Below are positions 55,126-64,000 of a DNA stretch of 64,000 nucleotides, piece by piece. The stretch is from NCBI RefSeq assembly GCF_003576345.1, contig NZ_QWGB01000004.1, forward strand, positions 280,650 through 344,649, given 5' to 3'. A program made the translations under genes and the position numbers. The notes beneath the pieces were generated by a model. The model made no database searches, had not been told where the DNA came from, and worked only from the letters and a program-made list of their open reading frames with translations. Each line of letters begins with the position of its first letter. The first letter of the stretch is position 1. This stretch comes from Henriciella barbarensis (GTDB lineage: Bacteria > Pseudomonadota > Alphaproteobacteria > Caulobacterales > Hyphomonadaceae).

Positions 55126-58100
55126 ATGCGCCAAGACGTCACAAACCCCTTCAATAACGCTAACGCCCCAGCCCCGAGCTTTGAGGCGATCAAGATCTCT
55201 ATCGCCAGCCCGGAAAAGATCCGGTCCTGGTCGTCCGGTGAGATCAAGAAGCCGGAAACCATCAACTACCGGACCTTCAAGCCAGAGCGCGAAGGCCTGT
55301 TCTGTGCCCGTATCTTCGGTCCGATCAAGGACTATGAATGCCTCTGCGGTAAGTATAAGCGCATCAAGTATCGCGGCATCGTCTGCGAGAAGTGCGGCGT
55401 CGAAGTTACCCTCGCCAAGGTACGCCGTGAGCGCATGGGTCACATCGAGCTTGCCGCGCCGGTTGCCCACATCTGGTTCCTGAAGTCGCTCCCTTCACGC
55501 ATCTCCACACTGCTGGACATGGCGCTGAAAGATGTTGAGCGCGTTCTCTACTTCGAGAGCTATGTCGTCATTGAGCCGGGTCTGACCCCGCTCGAGCCGA
55601 ACCAGCTGCTCACCGAAGAAGAGTATATGGACGCTCAGGACGAGCATGGCGAAGATGCTTTCACTGCCATGATCGGCGCCGAAGCTGTTCGTGAGCTTCT
55701 TCGCGCGCTTGATCTTGATTCTCTGGCCGACCAGCTTCGCGACGATCTCGCCGAGTCGACCAGCGAGCTGAAAACCAAGAAATACTCGAAGCGTCTGAAG
55801 GTCGTTGAATCCTTCCTGGCTTCTGGTGCGAAGCCGGAATGGATGATCATGACGATCGTGCCGGTCATTCCGCCGGATCTGCGCCCGCTCGTCCCGCTGG
55901 ACGGCGGCCGTTTTGCGACGTCCGATCTGAACGATCTGTATCGCCGCGTAATTAACCGTAACAACCGCTTGAAGCGTCTCATGGAGCTTCGTGCACCGGA
56001 CATCATCATCCGGAACGAGAAGCGTATGCTTCAGGAATCGGTTGATGCGCTGTTCGACAATGGCCGTCGTGGCCGCGTCATCACGGGCACCAACAAGCGT
56101 CCGCTGAAATCGCTTTCTGACATGCTGAAAGGCAAGCACGGTCGTTTCCGTCAGAACCTTCTCGGTAAGCGCGTCGACTATTCCGGCCGTTCGGTCATCG
56201 TGGTTGGCCCGAACATGAAGCTTCATGAGTGCGGCCTGCCGAAGAAGATGGCGCTTGAGCTGTTCAAGCCGTTCATCTATGCGCGCCTCGACGCGAAGGG
56301 TCTTGCTGGTACCGTCAAGGCTGCCAAGAAGCTCGTTGAGAAAGAAAAGCCGGAAGTCTGGGATATCCTCGAAGAGGTCATCCGTGAGCACCCGGTTATG
56401 CTCAACCGCGCCCCGACGCTTCACCGCCTCGGTATCCAGGCGTTCGAGCCTAAACTGATTGAAGGTAAAGCGATCCAGCTTCACCCGCTGGTCTGCGCTG
56501 CGTTCAACGCTGACTTCGACGGCGACCAGATGGCTGTTCACGTTCCACTTTCGCTGGAAGCCCAGCTTGAGTGCCGCGTGCTGATGATGTCGACGAACAA
56601 CATTCTGTCACCCGCAAACGGCAAGCCGATTATCGTGCCGTCGCAGGACATCATTCTGGGGCTCTACTATCTGTCGCTCGATAAGGATGACGAGCCGGGT
56701 TCGTTCAAGACCGACAAGGAAGGGCGTCCGGTTCAGGGCATCTATTCCGACATGGCGGAGATTGAACACGCCCTGCACGCTGGCAAGCTGTCACTTCACG
56801 CGAAGATCAAGGCACGCTTTGAAGGCGTTGATGAGGAAGGCGACGAAGAAGTCCGCATCATCGACACCACGCCAGGCCGCTATATGATCGCGTCGCTGCT
56901 GCCGAAGATGAAAGGCATGCGCGCCGAGTTGGTCAACGATTTGATGACCAAGAAGGCGATCTCCAAACTGATCGACGAGGTCTATCGTAACTGCGGTCAG
57001 AAGGCGACGGTCATCTTCTGTGACAAGCTCATGGAGCTTGGCTTCCGCGAAGCTTGCAAAGCTGGCATCTCGTTCGGCAAGGACGATATGAAGATCCCGG
57101 CTGCCAAGGCCAAACTGGTCGAAGATACCCGCGCGCAAGTGTCGGAGTATGAGCGTCAGTATGCGGAAGGCCTCATTACCCGCGGCGAAAAGTACAACAA
57201 AGTGGTGGACGCCTGGTCGACCTGTACGGACAAAGTCGCTGACGCGATGATGGACGCAGCCGGCGAAGCCGAAATCAATGCCGAAACCGGCCGTCAGGAA
57301 GAGACCAATTCGGTCTTCATGATGGCTCACTCCGGTGCACGTGGTTCCAAGAACCAGATGAAGCAGCTGGCTGGTATGCGCGGCCTGATGGCGAAGCCGT
57401 CCGGTGAGATCATCGAGACGCCGATTGTGTCGAACTTCAAGGAAGGCCTGACCGTTCTTGAATACTTCAACTCGACCCACGGTGCCCGTAAGGGTCTGGC
57501 GGATACGGCTCTCAAGACAGCGAACTCGGGTTACCTGACTCGCCGTCTCGTTGACGTTGCGCAAGACTGTATCGTCAATGAAGACGATTGCGGCACCGAC
57601 AAGGGCATCATGCTCGCACCAGTCATGGAAGGCGCAGACGTCACGGTCTCGATCTCTGAGCGTATTCTCGGCCGGACAACCGGTTGGGATGTAAACAATC
57701 CGAAGACGGGCGAGCTTATCTGTCCAGCAAACACCTATGTGGACGAAGCGCTTGCTGCGACCATCGAGGCGGCTGGCGTCGACGAGATCAAGGTTCGTTC
57801 GCCGCTGACCTGTGAAACCAAGACCGGTGTCTGTGTGGCCTGTTATGGCCGTGACCTTGCGCGCGGTACCATCGTGAACCGCGGCGAGGCCATCGGTGTC
57901 ATTGCTGCCCAGTCGATTGGTGAGCCGGGCACTCAGCTTACCATGCGGACCTTCCACATCGGTGGCGCCGCCTCCGTCGCAGAAGAGAGCTCGGTCGAAG
58001 CGTCGTTTGAAGGTACCATCAGCTTCGAGGAAGCGGAGACGGTCACTCGTTCCGACAAGGCCCTTGTCGTGGTCGGTCGTCAGATGTCAGTCTCCATCAT

Positions 58101-59355
58101 CGATGGCGACGGTCGTACCCGCCAGACCTTCAAGCCTGGTTACGGTACGCGCGTCTACACGAAGGATGGCGCCAAGGTGAAACCAGGCGACAAGCTCGCC
58201 GACTGGGATCCATTCGCGCAGCCGCTGATTTCGGAAATCTCAGGTGTCGCCAAGCTTATCGACGTTGTCGACGGCATGTCGGCCCGCGAAGAGACTGACG
58301 AAGCAACCGGCATCTCGTCGCGCGTGATCGTCGACTATCGCGGCAGCAAGGGCAACGAGCTTCGCCCATCTGTCCTCATCACTGACGCGAACGGCGAAGC
58401 CAAGACGCTGCCGAATGGCACTGAGGCTCGCTACCTGCTTTCGCCAGGCGCGATCCTTTCGGTCAATGACGGTGACGAGGTTGGCTCCGGCGACAGCCTT
58501 GCACGTACGTCGACCGGCGGCGCGAAGACCAAGGACATCACCGGTGGTCTGCCGCGTGTTGCCGAGCTCTTCGAGGCACGTCGTCCGAAGGACAATGCAG
58601 TGATCGCCGATATCGACGGTCGTGTGTCGTACCTGCGTGACTACAAGAACAAGCGCAAGATCGGCATCATTCCGGAAGAAGAGGGCGTCGAGCCTGTTGA
58701 GTACCTGGTTCCGAAGAACAAGCGTATCTCCTTCCAGGACGGTGACTTCATCCGCCGCGGTGAATACCTCGTCGATGGTAACCCTGCACCGCAGGACATC
58801 CTCGGTTCGCTCGGTATCGCTGCGCTGGCTGACTACCTCGTCGACGAAGTCCAGAAGGTCTATCGTCTGCAGGGCGTGCCGATCAACGACAAGCACATCG
58901 AGGTGATCGTTCGCCAGATGCTACAGAAGATCGAGATCACTGATCCGGGTACGACGACGCTCCTCAAGGGCGAGCATGTCGACCTGCTAGAACTGGAAGA
59001 GGCAAACGCGTCGGTCCGCCGGTCGCGCAAGCAGGACCAGCGTGAGGCATCGGGTGTTCCGGTCCTTCTCGGTATCACCAAGGCGTCGCTGCAGACACGC
59101 AGCTTCATCTCGGCGGCTTCCTTCCAGGAAACCACACGCGTGCTGACCGAAGCAGCCCTGCAGGGCAAGGTCGATACGCTCGAGGGCCTGAAAGAGAACG
59201 TCATCGTTGGTCGCCTGATCCCTGCTGGTACGGGCGGCGGCATGCGCAACTTCCGCCGCATTGCCGGTCAGCGTGACCAGAAGCTCAAAGCGAAGCGCCG
59301 TCAGGCTGCCGAACAGGCCGCAGCGGCTCTGCCGGCACCAGACGCTGCAGAGTAG
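55126..59355 (+). CDS. rpoC: DNA-directed RNA polymerase subunit beta'
   Basis: 1409 residues from the ATG at 55126 (GAGGAGCGGA upstream). The N-terminal zinc site [20 protein letters not shown], the catalytic NADFDGD (in [19 protein letters not shown]), and the trigger-loop region [19 protein letters not shown] are present. The 92-bp gap from rpoB has a spaced AGGCCAG repeat but no terminator, so the pair is cotranscribed. Confidence 0.99.
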   Translation: MRQDVTNPFNNANAPAPSFEAIKISIASPEKIRSWSSGEIKKPETINYRTFKPEREGLFCARIFGPIKDYECLCGKYKRIKYRGIVCEKCGVEVTLAKVRRERMGHIELAAPVAHIWFLKSLPSRISTLLDMALKDVERVLYFESYVVIEPGLTPLEPNQLLTEEEYMDAQDEHGEDAFTAMIGAEAVRELLRALDLDSLADQLRDDLAESTSELKTKKYSKRLKVVESFLASGAKPEWMIMTIVPVIPPDLRPLVPLDGGRFATSDLNDLYRRVINRNNRLKRLMELRAPDIIIRNEKRMLQESVDALFDNGRRGRVITGTNKRPLKSLSDMLKGKHGRFRQNLLGKRVDYSGRSVIVVGPNMKLHECGLPKKMALELFKPFIYARLDAKGLAGTVKAAKKLVEKEKPEVWDILEEVIREHPVMLNRAPTLHRLGIQAFEPKLIEGKAIQLHPLVCAAFNADFDGDQMAVHVPLSLEAQLECRVLMMSTNNILSPANGKPIIVPSQDIILGLYYLSLDKDDEPGSFKTDKEGRPVQGIYSDMAEIEHALHAGKLSLHAKIKARFEGVDEEGDEEVRIIDTTPGRYMIASLLPKMKGMRAELVNDLMTKKAISKLIDEVYRNCGQKATVIFCDKLMELGFREACKAGISFGKDDMKIPAAKAKLVEDTRAQVSEYERQYAEGLITRGEKYNKVVDAWSTCTDKVADAMMDAAGEAEINAETGRQEETNSVFMMAHSGARGSKNQMKQLAGMRGLMAKPSGEIIETPIVSNFKEGLTVLEYFNSTHGARKGLADTALKTANSGYLTRRLVDVAQDCIVNEDDCGTDKGIMLAPVMEGADVTVSISERILGRTTGWDVNNPKTGELICPANTYVDEALAATIEAAGVDEIKVRSPLTCETKTGVCVACYGRDLARGTIVNRGEAIGVIAAQSIGEPGTQLTMRTFHIGGAASVAEESSVEASFEGTISFEEAETVTRSDKALVVVGRQMSVSIIDGDGRTRQTFKPGYGTRVYTKDGAKVKPGDKLADWDPFAQPLISEISGVAKLIDVVDGMSAREETDEATGISSRVIVDYRGSKGNELRPSVLITDANGEAKTLPNGTEARYLLSPGAILSVNDGDEVGSGDSLARTSTGGAKTKDITGGLPRVAELFEARRPKDNAVIADIDGRVSYLRDYKNKRKIGIIPEEEGVEPVEYLVPKNKRISFQDGDFIRRGEYLVDGNPAPQDILGSLGIAALADYLVDEVQKVYRLQGVPINDKHIEVIVRQMLQKIEITDPGTTTLLKGEHVDLLELEEANASVRRSRKQDQREASGVPVLLGITKASLQTRSFISAASFQETTRVLTEAALQGKVDTLEGLKENVIVGRLIPAGTGGGMRNFRRIAGQRDQKLKAKRRQAAEQAAAALPAPDAAE

Positions 59356-59606
59356 TTGCAGCCGCAACAGACCCTATCGCAGCGTGTCCCGTCCCAAACA
59401 CTTGACGGGACGCCTGCAGGGTCTTAACACGCGCCGAACGCTGGCTGAGGCAATAGGTTTTATTGCCTCCAGCGGCCCGTAAGGGCGCTGTCAGGTCGGC
59501 ATAGTACGGAATTGATTGTCCGGTGGGCCAGTTTTGGCCCAGCCGGGCTATCTTGGTTTGGACTGGTCCGATGGGGCCAAGTTAGAAAGTAATCAAAAAG
59601 GCCCTC
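59356..59606. other. 251-bp gap between rpoC and rpsL
   Basis: A hairpin (TCCCGTC at 59390 region, GACGGGA near 59404) lacks a T run, so it may be a weak terminator or processing site for rpoC mRNA. The rest is a likely promoter/leader for the str operon. No ORF or tRNA is supported. Confidence 0.45.
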
Positions 59607-59978
59607 ATGCCCACGATTCAGCAACTGATCCGCAATCCGCGCAAGCCAAAGCCTGCGCGTTCAAAGACACCAGCCCTTAAGGGCAACCCGCAGCGTCGCG
59701 GCGTTTGTACACGCGTTTACACGACGACGCCGAAGAAGCCGAACTCGGCGCTTCGTAAGGTCGCCAAGGTCCGTCTCACCACGGGTTTCGAATCGCTTTG
59801 CTATATCCCGGGTGAGGGCCATAACCTTCAGGAACACTCCGTGGTCCTTATCCGCGGCGGCCGCGTGAAAGACCTTCCGGGTGTGCGTTATCACATTCTC
59901 CGCGGTGTCCTCGATACGCAGGGCGTCAAAAACCGTAAGCAACGCCGCTCGCATTACGGCGTCAAGAAACCGAAATAA
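59607..59978 (+). CDS. rpsL: 30S ribosomal protein S12
   Basis: 123 residues. [20 protein letters not shown] contains Lys43 of the streptomycin-sensitive consensus, and [14 protein letters not shown] the Lys88 loop. So no streptomycin-resistance substitution is visible at these positions. First gene of rpsL-rpsG-fusA-tuf. Confidence 0.99.
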   Translation: MPTIQQLIRNPRKPKPARSKTPALKGNPQRRGVCTRVYTTTPKKPNSALRKVAKVRLTTGFESLCYIPGEGHNLQEHSVVLIRGGRVKDLPGVRYHILRGVLDTQGVKNRKQRRSHYGVKKPK

Positions 59979-59990
59979 GGGTCATAGAGC

Positions 59991-60461
59991 ATGTCACGTC
60001 GTCACCGCGCCGAAAAACGCCAGGTTCTTCCTGATCCGAAGTTCAAGGACATCGTTATCTCGAAGTTCATGAACCAGATCATGCAGGACGGTAAGAAATC
60101 CACCGCCGAGCGCATCGTTTACGGTGCTTTCGATCTGGTCGAGACGAAAGCAAGCAAGGACCCTGTTGAGGTGTTCCACGCTGCGCTTGAAGCTATTTCG
60201 CCAGCCGTCGAAGTTCGCTCGCGCCGTGTTGGTGGTGCGACCTATCAGGTGCCGGTCGAAGTTCGTCCTGAGCGCCGTCAGGCTCTCGCTATTCGCTGGC
60301 TCGCTTCTGCGGCCAGCTCACGTAACGAAAGCACCATGCGTGAGCGCCTTGCAGGTGAGCTGCTTGATGCATCGCAAGGTCGCGGCACGGCTGTAAAGAA
60401 GCGGGAAGATACCCACCGCATGGCCGAAGCGAACCGCGCCTTCTCTCACTACCGCTGGTAA
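59991..60461 (+). CDS. rpsG: 30S ribosomal protein S7
   Basis: 156 residues, starting [18 protein letters not shown] with the family's typical [17 protein letters not shown] and the C-terminal [15 protein letters not shown]. It starts 12 bp after rpsL. Confidence 0.99.
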   Translation: MSRRHRAEKRQVLPDPKFKDIVISKFMNQIMQDGKKSTAERIVYGAFDLVETKASKDPVEVFHAALEAISPAVEVRSRRVGGATYQVPVEVRPERRQALAIRWLASAASSRNESTMRERLAGELLDASQGRGTAVKKREDTHRMAEANRAFSHYRW

Positions 60462-60506
60462 CACGTTCTACACGTTCCTCCCGGAACTAGATAAAAAGGT
60501 AACCCC

Positions 60507-62651
<2,145 letters not shown>

Positions 62652-62662
62652 CAAGCTACCGC

Positions 62663-62700
62663 TCCGCGCAGTTCCCTTAACGGTGGCTGCGCGGGGTTTT
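62663..62700 (+). terminator. hairpin terminator or attenuator between fusA and tuf
   Basis: CCGCGCAG (62664-62671) pairs with CTGCGCGG (62687-62694), then GGTTTT. It is 12 bp after the fusA stop and 39 bp before tuf, so it may partly uncouple the two. Confidence 0.7.
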
Positions 62701-62739
62701 CACATAACTGACTGACGTTGGAAATGAAGGAGAGGCCCG

Positions 62740-63930
<1,191 letters not shown>

Positions 63931-63937
63931 GACCTCT

Positions 63938-63955
63938 AGCCTCTCAGAAGAGGCT
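63938..63955 (+). other. small hairpin after tuf
   Basis: AGCCTCT (63938-63944) pairs with AGAGGCT (63949-63955); no T run follows. It may stabilise the tuf mRNA end or be part of a tandem terminator. Confidence 0.5.
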
Positions 63956-63969
63956 GGAAAACAGACAAG

Positions 63970-64000
63970 AAGGGCCGTCTCGGAAGAGGCGGCCCTTTTT
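63970..64000 (+). terminator. intrinsic terminator after tuf
   Basis: AGGGCCG (63971-63977) pairs with CGGCCCT (63990-63996), followed by Ts that run to the window edge. Confidence 0.88.

Overview
The window is chromosomal DNA of a GC-rich alphaproteobacterium, probably a marine member of the Hyphomonadaceae or a close relative. The signs are a CckA-type hybrid kinase, the flagellin regulator FlbT, a split proton-translocating transhydrogenase (pntAA, pntAB, pntB), a DksA without most of its zinc cysteines, and the gene order rplKA, rplJL, rpoBC, rpsLG-fusA-tuf. Family assignment is inference. No insertion sequence, prophage, CRISPR array, rRNA or tRNA gene was found.

Region 1 (1-9.7 kb) is envelope and metal traffic. 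A heme-type TonB receptor (cut by the left edge) diverges from a DUF6607/DUF4198 pair across a Fur-box-like site. Then come an MFS symporter and a convergent AMP-forming acyl-CoA ligase. Next is a MerR regulator divergent from a short CDF metal transporter and a histidine-rich TonB receptor, with a MerR-type operator between them.

Region 2 (9.7-26.7 kb) is metabolism and exported peptidases: an AceE/transketolase-like E1, an M14 peptidase, a small acidic protein, a DUF885 lipoprotein, a lipoprotein with a TonB-C-like end, the pnt operon, an SDR, then galU, a UDP-sugar epimerase and a threonine dehydratase-like enzyme, and smpB with dapA.

Region 3 (26.7-48 kb) is cell envelope, ribosome rescue, motility and cell cycle: a lytic transglycosylase, an RcnB-like protein, arfB, a SodC-like lipoprotein, an SDR, tlyA, a MoxR ATPase, flbT, marC, dksA, a FliM/FliN-family protein, an L,D-transpeptidase with an M15 peptidase (the E. 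coli ycbB-ycbK pairing), cckA, two RNA-methyltransferase-type genes, a membrane-anchored coiled-coil protein and an M48 lipoprotein. Between the transglycosylase and the RcnB gene, on the minus strand, lies a compact unit: a 26-codon ORF with a ribosome binding site complementary to about 17 nt of the 16S rRNA tail, two hairpins and a terminator. Nine bases inside the ORF can also pair with the terminator's 5' arm. This is the most unusual signal in the window.

Region 4 (48-64 kb) is the ribosomal protein/RNA polymerase/elongation factor cluster, with hairpins after rplA, before rplJ, between fusA and tuf, and after tuf. secE and nusG are not upstream of rplK.
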